A stretch of DNA of 64,000 bases from Taiwanofungus camphoratus. Its lineage: Eukaryota; Basidiomycota; Agaricomycetes; Polyporales; Taiwanofungaceae. The position numbers were made by a program, and so were the translations under genes. The notes below the pieces were generated by a model, which saw nothing but the letters and a program-made list of their open reading frames with translations, was not told the origin of the DNA and searched no databases. Where the stretch lies: the NCBI GenBank assembly GCA_003999685.1, contig CP021225.1:496001-560000 (forward strand). Reading direction: 5' to 3'. This document shows, in pieces, positions 1 through 11,597 of the stretch. The stretch's first letter is position 1. The number at the start of each line of letters is the position of its first letter.

Positions 1-1369
1 GGCCATGCTCTGGGCAGAGAAGTCAAATGATTGAGGCCATGTATACTTGTGCACTCAGATGGCTAGCACATACATGTACGTCTATGGCTTTCACGATGCG
101 CTCAGGACCGGAGACGAAGCCCACACGAATCCCGGAGGAAAGAATCTTGGACACGCTGTCGAACCGAAGCACTCGTCCTACATCGGGCTGGTTTCTCTCC
201 AGTGCGAAGTAGGATGGCGGGCGGTTAGATGGCCCATAGTAGAGGTAAAAATAAGGATCATCTGCAAGTGACGTGGAAGGTCAGATTGCAAAATGAAGAA
301 TCGTACGAGGCGCAATTGCCTTCTAGAATAAGGAAGTTATGTTCTCGACTGAGCTCGAGGACTTCCAGACGACGCTCTATAGTTGCCGTCATCCCTGTTG
401 GATTACAGCCATACTACAGTAAATCAGCTGGCCTGCCAAGGGTAGGCGAAGACAACTAGAGCAAGCTGCTCACCGGTACAGTGTAGAGTACTTTCGGCTT
501 AGGTTTCGACACCGGCCAATTCTCAAGAATCGACCGGAGAGAATGGGAACAAATTCCATGAGCATCTGTCTCCGCCTCTGACACATACGATGTCAAAAAG
601 TTTACCAAGGGAAGGTTATATTCATCCCACCTATCATCTCACAGTCTAAGGCCTGGAATATGGGTAGGACACCACTGTGAAAATAAGAATCAAAACACTT
701 TCTTAGAATGTCATACTATATGGTCTCCATAAACGTACGCATAAACCGGTGCTTCAACGAAAACTGCATCCCCGGGATCCACCAATGCAGTGACAGCCTT
801 TCATCCGTTTAGCATCTGATGGCTCACAAAGGCACTGTCATGGCTAACCTTATAAATAAGGTCCTGCGATCCCGCCCCAACACTGACCGTCCAGCCCTCT
901 CCTTTCTGACGTCCATGCAAGTATGCTTGTAAGCCAAAGATCCACTCGCGCAGGTCTGGCAGGCCATTGGTTGGGGAGTACTGCAGGCCATACTGCAGCT
1001 CTTCCTCGGTCAATTCCATCTTCACATCTTCCGAGGAGGAAGAGATTGGATCACGCAAAGTAAACTCCAGAGAAGTGATAGGAAAGGTGGATGTATTGGG
1101 TTTTCCAGCGAGGAGGGATATAAGACCTGGGCGACCCTCCAGCGGTAGGAGAGCACGAACTGTTGTCCAGTTCCATCAAGCGTTCATTATCGTAGGCTGA
1201 GGATCGGACACTTACTTGCGTCCTCTTTTCTATGCTTAGCGGCTTCGGATAAGCATGGCGTATAGAAGTCGGGTGGAAGGACATTCAATGCCTTTGACTT
1301 GATAGCTGCAGTCTCGGAGGTACCGTTGGAAACAAAGACACCATTAGAGAGGTGTACGGAACTGTTCAT
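1..1369 (-). CDS. Aro8-type PLP aminotransferase, copy 1 (3' end beyond window)
   Basis: Fold-type I PLP aminotransferase of the aromatic amino acid / 2-aminoadipate (Aro8, KAT II) group, which moves amino groups between amino acids and 2-oxo acids. The ATG is at 1369. The first exon ends near 1217 at a GTAAGT donor. The next exons carry the substrate-side motifs LQYSPTNGLPDLREW and SVGAGSQDLIYK. The PLP-lysine exon (about 60-258) reads RFDSVSKILSSGIRVGF, with Lys in the S-K-I context. All exons seen are open, so I see no sign of decay, but the C-terminal part lies left of base 1. It is a close paralogue of the gene at 15697-17495 on the same strand. It is divergent from RPL4. Exact substrate is not knowable from sequence. 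Confidence 0.85.
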
Positions 1370-2004
1370 CTTCGAAATACAGATCAGATAGGTTAGCCTA
1401 CGAGGGAGTCAGTCATGTCCTATGATCAGCCTTTATCTGCCATCGAAGCCGGCTATTCGAGTCATTGCAACCACGGCGTCCTGAATCATTACCTTAAGAT
1501 AACCAGAAGACGTTTAGAAGGCTGATAGACCCTAGCGGAGGAACAGTTCACCATGTCTGCTCGCTGAATCAACGCGCACGGGGATTGGCCGAGGTCTAGT
1601 TCAAAGGATGCAACACAGCGGATTACAGGACTTTCCGAATACAGGCAATAAGTCGCGATGCCAAAATACAAAAGAAAAAAACAACTATTTCCTTCGCAGA
1701 AACGTTACTTATCAATACTGGATTGCAATGGGGCAATCTTAACATACTTATTTAAATATGGTCAACGTGATCAATGCTCACAGATCCATTCAAGGCCAAT
1801 CGAGATTGAAATATGTAAGGCAAATTCGGCAACCTTGGCAAATTCTGACCATATTTCAATCAATATTTTACCGATTGGGATAAAGACACACAATTATTTG
1901 TGCTTGTTTATTGAGGCTGAAGTACTGCCAAACTCTAATTTTCCATATCCACACAACAGGCATTCCAGCTTGGCAGCGTCAAGACTTCAAGACTATCAGC
2001 AACA
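1370..2004. other. Divergent intergenic region, aminotransferase / RPL4
   Basis: This stretch must hold the promoters of both divergent genes. An AT-rich stretch lies around 1660-1880. I see no gene, repeat or clear TATA box that I would defend. Confidence 0.5.
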
Positions 2005-3399
<1,395 letters not shown>

Positions 3400-4019
3400 G
3401 CGACCGCATTCTGAATGTTCTAGACGGCGAGTGGTTGCTACGCAGTCTAGTTTATGTGATCTTTACTTGGTCTCTCCATGTCGTGTATGACAAGCATGCT
3501 CAAAAGATGATGTGCATATGGAACGCGCGTTTTGCATTATGACCGATTTCTGAGTGAAGGCTTGCTGCCACGTGAGGAAACGCGCATGTGTGATGGGTAC
3601 GAAGGATATGTGCAAGGTCCATCCCTATTCTATGTCAGGTAGGATATCAAGGCATGCCTGATGCCTGGGCTCGAGTAGCCTAGCTAGTCTTTGACTTTAT
3701 TTGCACACGGTGGGGAACCGCTAAGCACGTTGTCTTAGGGCGGTGCTCGTGTGTCATTGAATGAGTTTCATTGTGTATGCACGACATCACCAGTCGCCGT
3801 ATTGTGTGCATTCCACGATGCGGTGTTACACATAACAAAGACGGCCTGGTAGGCATATATATCCTGTCCATGACTAACCATGCCCATTCAAATCCCTCGA
3901 TACGATCCTTAGCATTCATTTAGGGTCACATTTATAATATTACAATTTTTGTTTTCGGTGAGTACATGTGATTTTCAAGGCCCAAAATTTTTGACCGACT
4001 GAATATTAGCTGGTCGAAA
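3400..4019. other. Intergenic, RPL4 3' side
   Basis: Holds the RPL4 3' UTR and the upstream region of the next gene. The last 100 bases before 4020 are AT-rich. No coding frame or RNA gene was recognised. Confidence 0.4.
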
Positions 4020-4925
4020 ATGTCTCAACATTCAACGAGCAAGATAGCGGCTGGCGTCATAGCCGCAATTACGCTCACAATTGCACTGATGTACATCGGT
4101 GGATTCTATTACCTCTATATTTATAGTAAGAAGCATCCGAAGGCCCTGAACAAGGCTGTGGGGGTGCGTTTGCAGCGATATGTTCCTGGTAAGTGTATTC
4201 CTTGTTGCTCTACAATATTGTCTGATCCTTAGGTCTTGTCTACTGAGTTGTTTACATCTTCCTTATAATCAGTAGCATAATTGAGGTACAGTAATGAGAT
4301 GTCATCATTGTCTGCAATTGATGCATAGTTCTACAGATCGCCACAAGTTCTTGGCTTCTCGTAGTATACAACGGCATCCACAATTATCCAAACGTAGGCG
4401 CTCGGAATGGCATACGCCTATGCCTGTAAGTTCATCTACTTCATTTTCCTAGATCACAAATACATAATTGTTAGGTTTTCCGCCTGCTGGACGTTGTTAT
4501 TCTCCACCCTCTATATCGTGTTATTTGCACATCCGACGCTATCTAAACATCCTCTCGCCTCGATTGGATCTCAGGCGATCTGGGTGCTCGCGAGCTGGTG
4601 CTTTTGGGTAGCATGCACAGCGACGTTGAGCGGGGCATTGCCCTTTGCAACGTCAGGGGCATGTTTGGGGCTTCCATACTGTGGTCAATTGCAAGCTCTA
4701 TTTGGTAAGCTCTCTTATGGAATAGCAAGTTGAGAGATTAGCTGACATAAGTGAATGGTCCTAGCGTTTTCTGTGATAGAAATGTGAGTGCCTCCTCTGC
4801 CTGTTCGAAGTCCAGCATTAAGCGTTGATTCGGGTAGGTTGGTAATGACCCTCAGTATGCTCGGTTTGGTCTGGCTGATCTGGCGGTATGTGCGTGATTC
4901 CAAGAGCGTCATCTTGCCTCGGTGA
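4020..4925 (+). CDS. MARVEL-type four-helix membrane protein
   Basis: Small membrane protein that matches fungal MARVEL-domain proteins, which sit in the plasma membrane or in vesicles. Joined exons give helix 1 (VYIFLIISSIIEIATSSWLL), a loop with HNYPNVGARNG, helix 2 (CLFSACWTLLFSTLYIVLF), helix 3 (IGSQAIWVLASWCFWVA) and helix 4 ending MLGLVWLIWR. The stop is at 4923-4925. Introns are small: about 4191-4248, 4278-4333, 4427-4474, 4705-4764 and a last one near 4783-4836. The loop Asn-Tyr-Pro and the Cys-Gly-Gln-Leu segment are typical of the family. The N-terminus is less certain: the ATG at 4020 adds an extra hydrophobic segment (about residues 10-35), unusual for a four-helix MARVEL protein, so the real start could lie later or another intron may exist. 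Function unknown. Confidence 0.72.
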
Positions 4926-5084
4926 ACCCAATCTCACGTAGCAAGTACGTTCACGCTGGAGAGACCTTTCTCTTAGAATAGAAATTATACAACGACCATA
5001 ATATATCATTATCTCACTCTGTAAATAAAGTAATAGTTGTCAAACGCAGGCCAGCCTGCCAATAATAGTCTAATAAGTCTGTAA

Positions 5085-6887
5085 TCAACGCGCATCGTAC
5101 ATCACTAAATACGATGGCCGAATAGCATCGTTACTGTAAACCACTAATTCATCGTGGTTCAGGCTGTCTCCCTTCTCTGCGAGGACCTAAGCGGATGAGG
5201 TTAGAGCGTTTGAAAAATAGATACAACAGTAAACTGCTCACTGAGTCATAGCCTGCTGGGGGAGCAGTGAGCGTGGTATCATCTTTAGTTATCTTACAGC
5301 CCTTGCCTACGACGACTTTGTTCAATAGGATAGCTTTCAGTGGAGCATTGCCGTCTGTGTTGTGTGAATAGTCATTTGACCTGTGAAAGAGGAATAGAAG
5401 CTCAGCTTAATAAGGTATTGTCATGTCGAGCAGTCTGAGTACACACTTTGATGACGTAGAGGAAGTATAGACGCCGACTCCGAACCTGCGAGTTTAGGGT
5501 AGAATTCATGTGCAGGGAGGAGCGTTTGGTATAACTACCTTCCCCATCCAGTGTTCTTGCCACATGCACCGATATCGAACGATGTCTTGATGATACAGCA
5601 CAAAGAACAAGTCGAAGAAGAGCAGAATTGGGTATGACCCTTGTCTCCGATTGAACATTCCCGTCGAGTCCCATGCCACCGCCGATTCTCATTCCCAGCG
5701 GACCTTCCAGAGGCTAGGAATTGGCCACGGCTTTCAACTGCATTTCTGTGCTCATGGGCTGAAACATCAAAAATTGGGAAAAGCTAAATGGAAAGTCGTA
5801 CTTGTAGGCTTCATACTTGTCCAAAGATACTTGATGACCCACAATCTTGTAGATGTGCCGGACTGCGGGGCAGCGAGAGCCAGCATGTCTCCAGGATGTC
5901 TTAAATTGCGTAGCGACTGTATTCAACTGACATCAGGTACGGCTGAGGTATCATTCAAACATTACTAACCGTCTCGGAAAGTTACGTGATCTTCTGGTAT
6001 TTCTAGAAGTATAACAGCTTTCTTCTGCGCTTCATCTGCGCATGCACTACCGCAAAAATGACGATCACCTCGTCTGATAGCTTTGCGACACAAGAGGCAC
6101 GCGTTTTCTGCCAATCTAGGTAGAAAATCGAGAGTGGTTCTTGTGTTATAATCAGTATGGGTTTACCTCTTGTGTGCAAGTCCACAATATTTTCCTGTAC
6201 CATTGGGTGGCTTATAAGCAGGTTTATTGCAATCCGGTACTTGACACATCCCTGAGGAAACAGATAACTAAGCGTTGGAGATCCACCACTCGATCTTCGT
6301 ACACACCATTGCCGTTAGCGTTGATAGGATTTTGGCGCGTTCCGTTGGCCTTTGCCTGTTGAGCACATGTCTTGCTACAATACGGATGCAATGTTGTGCC
6401 GTCAAAGTACTTCGGACGACTATGACAAAACTACTTGCGAATAAGTCATTTGTCACACCAGTACCAGTGAGCGATGACTGACTGTACAGGTGCTACCGGA
6501 ACCCGCATGAGCATGGGACTTCGCTACCGCCGCGCAACTTTTCCCACAGTAAGGATGAGTCTTCGTTCCATCAAAATATTTAGGTCGTACATGACAACCC
6601 TGAGAGTAACCATATACGTAAACAGACAACATTGAGGTCCAGAAGATCCTTACCTCGCAAAGATTCGATGTGTTCGCTTTCGGTGGACTAGCGGAGGGTA
6701 TCACATTCGTGCCGTTCGTAGCCGGCGCTGAGGGAACTTTGATGGGGGCTGGTGTGCCGTTTACTGGGCCCGAGGAACAGGTCGAAGCCGCAGTGGAGGA
6801 AGGAACAGAAGCTTTTTGCAAATTCTGGAAGGCCGGGTGTTGTGCTGCCATATTTGCCAGGAATGACAAAGTAGGTATGGCAGACAT
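5085..6887 (-). CDS. PARP-like ADP-ribosyltransferase with four N-terminal zinc modules
   Basis: Predicted poly/mono-ADP-ribosyltransferase, moving ADP-ribose from NAD+ to a target. The ATG at 6887 opens a low-complexity Ser/Thr/Pro-rich N-terminus (about 75 residues). Four Cys/His modules follow: one ending THPYCGKSCA, one reading CTFCHSRPKYFDG...HPYCSKTCA, one reading CQVPDCNKPAYK...YCGLAHK, and one reading CLLCRKA...HFCGSAC. The PARP fold follows. Its His is in WHGTRRECSIGD, its Tyr in FGVGVYTSSTSSK and its Glu in DELVVYSNDAIRPSYLVMY, so an H-Y-E triad appears intact. A C-x(5)-C-x2-C cluster after the His (FCSSSTCSLC) is usual for this fungal subfamily. The stop is at 5085-5087. All exons join in frame through about eight short introns. 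Targets unknown; nuclear location is only a guess. Confidence 0.85.
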
Positions 6888-7141
6888 TGTCCTCCTTGCT
6901 TATGCCAGTGACGACGGATGAGCGGATTTGAGTTATTCAATTCTCAGGACTTGGAGAAATATTAGTACTACCTTGCCTACCCATAAGAACGTTCCTCTAC
7001 CTTGATTGTCTTGATGCACATGGCAGTCATGCTTGTTCAGCGATGCTATGTATCCCCTAGCAATGCGGTTGGAGCATGGTCACTGCCTGTCATGCTACAT
7101 GAGGGCGTCTTGGGATCTCGGACTGCTAAAGTCAACCAACC

Positions 7142-7762
7142 ATGTACTCCTCACTGAAATCTGTTATGCAGTGGACGACCTCGCCGAAGGTTTCGGTGCC
7201 AGATCATATGTGCGAGGTGAGGGTTCAATGCATCCTCAGGACTCAAGACGCTGGGCCGGTTCTTAATATCACACCTACCACGCAGACCTGCGGCGTCAAG
7301 CCAAAATTCGTTGAACACGGATATCAACATCCTTATTGCAGCAGGACATGCGCGAGGAATCACAGTAGTAAGACGGTATCGTGTGCTCTTCAGGGATGTC
7401 GTAGTTCGGGAAAGGCAGTGAACGGCGGATTCTGCTCTGACGCTCACGCTAGGTAAGCCCCTTTCAAGTACAGTTTCACAAATACAGAACGCACGATTGA
7501 TTGCAGAGACGCTGTCAAGATGCATCAAGTCCAGGCGTGTGCAATGTGCCGCTCTCTCCCGAGTACCATGGGCCAATTATGCGTAGCTTGCAATCGTCAC
7601 GGAGATGCTGGTCTCACTCTGCGGGAGGTAGACTTCAAAGATATCGCGTATAAGAGCGGTGCGGAGAAAATTTCATGGTCTTCAGCAGTGTGTCCTGATC
7701 AATATAGTAGTCGTGGCCAAATTTCTCGGTGCATGGTCAGGCGGCGACTGGCCGACCGTTGA
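7142..7762 (+). CDS. PARP-less zinc-module protein (relative of the 5085-6887 gene)
   Basis: Short gene with only the Cys/His part of the neighbouring PARP. The ATG at 7142 leads to MCE at a GTGAGG donor (7214). The next exon reads TCGVKPKFVEHGYQHPYCSR, matching module 1 of the minus-strand PARP with the same intron position. Then come a module-3-like CALQGCRSSGKAVNG...FCSDAHA and, after an intron near 7453-7505, a module-4-like ACAMCRSLP in which the usual FCG-x2-C is altered to LCVACNRH. The frame runs to a stop at 7760-7762 with no recognisable PARP domain. Either it is a true zinc-module-only protein or a gene that lost its catalytic half. The last 30 residues look non-conserved, so the true 3' end is uncertain. 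Confidence 0.55.
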
Positions 7763-8540
7763 GAAACTAGTAGGAATTGCCATTCCCTGCGACGTTCAAA
7801 CTAGATATGACAATCATTGGTGAATTTAATTCCACCCACTGGAGCTGTGTGCTGGATAAGACTTTGCTTGTAGGGGCATGCTTGAGACCACAACAAGCAT
7901 ACAAGAGCTTACCGCTTACCATAGCGCTCAATGCATATGCGATTTCGGAGTGAGGGATGTGGGGCCATGCAACTGGCAGTCATGCGGTATTTGTAACATA
8001 ATAAAGTCATCGTTCCGTGCCTTCGCGTTTGGCATCTCGTGTAATTCCGGCAGGTGAGGTATTTTCGGCAGACGTGATGTCTCGTCTGTGCTGACGGCAA
8101 TTGCCCATAGACACGGAGAAGGCATATATTCGTGCAAAAATCCTGCGCTGGCGGATAAATTTGCTACGTCGTCCACTTCGTCCCCATACCGTGTTATGCT
8201 CGCATGCACCGTCCTGGCGCCACGCAGGGGAGTTGGACACGATATCTTGACAAATTCTTCTGGCGAAGTACTCTGCGTTAGTGTCTTTTCTGATGAGCGT
8301 TAAATCAAAGCTGATGAGTTGCATAGGTCAATGACAGCGAAAAGGTTTTCGTGAATAGTGCAGATGCCATTGTACCGAACTATGTTATTTTGTACACAAA
8401 AAAGATTCGTGGTACTATCTTGTGATGTTGACTCACACCTCTTGTGATTGCTGTAGTTGAATACTTATTAAGTGAGTCCAATCACATCGGGACAAAAATG
8501 TACAATATGGTTACTTGAGTAATGGTATTCATGACCTCCA
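7763..8540. other. Intergenic between convergent cluster genes
   Basis: AT-rich around 8380-8480. A short open minus-strand frame at 7928-8209 has no recognisable motif. If the plus-strand gene at 7142 once carried a PARP domain it should have lain here, but no PARP motif remains in the plus-strand frames that I could read. Confidence 0.35.
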
Positions 8541-9589
8541 TCACGATGCCAATGGAGTGGTGAAGAGTTTTCGCAAGATCGTTTCCAGTGGTTTCCGGGC
8601 GCCTTGTGCAGGAACGGCGCCGTAGACTACGAGGTGAGTCGGACGAATGGCATCGTTCCGATAGACGACAGTTTCCTCGTAGTTGAGGTCAACTCCGGGC
8701 TCGCCAATCACAGAATCATATCCTGAAGGTGGTCTGGTAAGGTTGACGACATTGCGACGTAGCCTCTTCGCTCTGCCAATGACGACACGATTGAGGAGCA
8801 GGACTCGCCAGACTGCGTCCTTGGAGCCATTTTGGACATAGTCATCTGCCTCTGTTTTAAATTTGAGGTTAAGATAAAGACCTTGCCTATAAGTTGTAAG
8901 CTCACTAGAAGAGCATGCGCTGGTGTATATCCCACTTCCGAATCTGTCGGAAAACAAAGTATTGACTTATGTTCCTCTAGCACGGACATACCAGAAGAAT
9001 TCTTGATCACCTGCTGAATTTATGCTTGTATCCTGGTGAAAACAGCACATTAGACATGAGCATCAACTACGAGGAGCTGACTAACCACATCTTTCGACGT
9101 CAAAAGACTCGCGAAGGATGGCACATAAGTAGCACTCGGGTAGATTACAAAGTACGACATTTTGCGAAGTCTCCCCTAACAAGCAAGCTCGGTTGGTGCC
9201 ATGGAAGAGGAAGTGTTCGCCTTCTGGGGATGTTATGCTTTCCCTGGAGGTGAAAGGGAGGTGATAATAAGGTTTGAGGTCATAGGGCATGTACGCTCTC
9301 TTACTTATATTTCAAGTAGGGGCGAAGATTCGAGCTGGGAGAGACGATTTTGAAAATAGACTGCACAGGAGGCTGGGCTTTTTTGGCGTGCTTCCAGCCT
9401 TTCAGGAAAATTCTTTCGACTGCATGGCTTGTCAGCTATCCATGGTCTTGGCAAGAAGGGGAGGAGACGATGATGATGCGTACTTTCCGCATAATGGGGA
9501 TCGGTCGATGTCAGTGGTATCAGTCGAGCTAAGCGACTGCTCGTCACATTGACCGGGTTCTCCAACGAAAATTCGTCTATGATCTCCAT
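8541..9589 (-). CDS. PARP-like ADP-ribosyltransferase without zinc modules
   Basis: Second PARP-fold gene, stop at 8541-8543. Exons give, in order, a lead segment RLARLIPLTSTDPHYAE, an exon with LKGWKHAKK and VQSIFKIVSPSSNLRPYLKY, the NAD-site exon HFLFHGTNRACLLGE with the Cys cluster LCNLPECYLC, a mini-exon of about 22 bases near 9016-9037, then FGSGIYTSACSSK, and a last exon with PPSGYDSVIGEPG and NYEETVVYRNDAIRPTHLV. His, Tyr and Glu of the PARP triad are all present. The Trp-x-His segment and the linker match the minus-strand PARP at 5085-6887 module by module. The ATG at 9589 is the first in frame after an upstream stop. An upstream exon cannot be excluded, but no Cys/His zinc modules were found upstream, so this looks like a catalytic-domain-only form. 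Confidence 0.8.
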
Positions 9590-10313
9590 GATTTCTTTGG
9601 GTGTTACCCTGTCCCGGAAGCGCTAAAGGGCGATAATATATCCAAGACATGCATTCAAGAGCGTGACAACGTAAACTGCAGCGAAAGCATGCGCATTGTC
9701 TGCGACAGCGTGCATCGCCTCGGGCGTATGGTTGCGACCAGTTAGGAAACGCATTGAACACGTTCTGTCATTCAATGATCGGTTTTGCATGCCAGCACAG
9801 GTAAAAAGACAACTGTATATAGTAGATTGAAGCAAGGAGAATCGTTGGGAAAGTCAGAGTACAGCCTATCTGTTCAGCCACCAAGCCAATAGTAAGAAAC
9901 GCGCCGTAAGTTCTTGGTACGAGACTACTATGATCTGACCAGGCGAGAGTAAGAGTGTAACTGAGTCGGGCACCGAAAGGCAGCCGTGCACGTGATGGCG
10001 TCTCATCGATCATCTGCAAAGTCCAGGAAGGAGTATGTTCAACGACCTTGCATTGGCCCAGAATATGCCTCTCGTCCGTCTTCTGTTGCTCACTATGAAG
10101 ACGTTTGACAAAGGGTTTTTTGTATCAACCATCAAGACCGTTCCACGTGTAATCCGGACTGTGTAGCGCAGACGCACATACATGCGACAGCCGCTCGGAT
10201 GCAGCGAGGAAGAGTACCTCCACATGACCTCTCGGTATGAGCGAACGATCTTTAAACTTCAATTGTGATCTACTAGACTTCTCTATACTTTGCTCGCACT
10301 CATCAATCTCAAC
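9590..10313. other. Divergent region between the second PARP and the NADAR gene
   Basis: Shared upstream region of two divergent genes that may act on the same modification. A minus-strand frame with hydrophobic stretches (9768-10019) is open but matches no family I know, so it is not called a gene. Confidence 0.4.
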
Positions 10314-11363
10314 ATGCACGTACCTTCTCGCACAACTCGCCCAGTTGTCATCTCTGAAGCTCGTAATGGGCCTACGCAGCACACAGTTGATCGGCGAACA
10401 GGTACCCCAGTACAATATATCGTCACTGAACATCGTCGCACAGTCTACGTGACCTCGACTGTTTCCCCCGATAATTTGAATCCCCAGATAATCGACGACC
10501 TGCTCCAACCTGAAATGTTCGGAAGCAACTCTGACAATATTCAAAGGCACCATCGATCCAGATCTGACGACGGGCAAGAGAAACAGGACGGAAAGCGAGA
10601 CGGGGTTCCACAACCTTCCCCCACTAGCGCCAGACATTATTCGAACGAGCACAGGCATCCCAGTCTCCCGACTCTCAGAAACCATAATCCCCAGAAGACT
10701 CCTCCAAATACACCGGCTAGTCGCAGTCGTTTCTCTTGGACTCCAGCTCGACCTCGCATCCTTTTCTACCACAGTCACGAACCTTATTATGGCTTCACAA
10801 ACTTTTCTCCGCATTCTGTCACATACCGCAATAAACGGTATCCAACAAGTGAACATCTATTTCAGTCTTTCAAAGTAGGTGGCCATACTTTCTATTCTTA
10901 AAGGAGAGGAAGCTCAACTTCAGTCAGTTCCAGAAACATAGGCCCCATTTAGCCGAACACATCAGAACGTGTTCTGAAAGACCCAGCATAGCCTTTTCCG
11001 AAGCCCGTCGCTTCCAGCCAGAAGTTCGGAGCGATTGGATGGACGTGAACATAGCGAAGGTGCGTAGCTTGCATGATACCTCTTTCAGCCACAAGGTAAT
11101 CCCATATTTTCAGATGGAAGAGACTTTATGGCATAAATTCACTCAGCACCAAGATCTGCGAGAAGAATTACTTGCGACAGGTGATGCCGAACTTGTTGAG
11201 GTATGTTTTGTACTTGATAAAACAAAGAGCACATACGGACTTACGTCTCCATGAGAAGAACTCGGACAAGGACTCTTTTTGGGGAATTGGTGCTCATGGC
11301 AAGGGCCGTAACGAGCTCGGAAAAGCACTGGAGAGATTGCGTGATCAACTTCGTAAGACCTAA
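10314..11363 (+). CDS. NADAR-domain protein (YbiA-like fold)
   Basis: NADAR proteins are N-glycosidases related to YbiA. Known members act on riboflavin-pathway intermediates or remove ADP-ribose from nucleic acid bases. Four exons, 10314-10874, 10928-11059, 11114-11200 and 11256-11363, join in frame to give 295 residues. Residues 1-150 are polar and Pro/Ser/His-rich. The NADAR domain (about 152-290) shows ILFYHSHEPYYGFTNFSPHS, RYPTSEHLFQSFK, LAEHIRTC, SEARRFQPEVRSDW, EETLWHKFTQHQDLREELL and SFWGIGAHGKGRNELGK, all family hallmarks. The domain seems complete. The first ATG is at 10314; the frame upstream is open but has only a TTG. It sits among PARP-like genes, which suggests, but does not prove, a role in removing or processing ADP-ribose marks. 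Confidence 0.92.
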
Positions 11364-11597
11364 TTTCGACGTTTGCTGCGTCGCACTGCAAGTTATATCC
11401 CTGGACCCGTTTGATTCTCGAGGATCATTCATTAAATTATAATCAGCGCCCGCCACGTGCGTGGTGCACAATGTGTTGAAAGTGAGGACATTGCCAGTCC
11501 GCCGTGTGCTTACCGTGAGGAACCAGTCGCACCCGAACATCTATTTAAGCATGCCATAAGCAAGTAGGAGGGCAATTATTTTTCCATCGAGCACAAC

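Noticed and set aside
7909-8324. Overlapping minus-strand frames between cluster genes
   Set aside because: One (7928-8209) reads smoothly but has no motif, no clear start context and no splice partner.
9768-10019. Minus-strand frame with hydrophobic runs
   Set aside because: Weak resemblance to fungal membrane proteins only; no consistent exon chain could be built.
10125-10856. 243-codon open frame on the minus strand
   Set aside because: Antisense to the first NADAR exon, with no domain; the plus strand explains the DNA.
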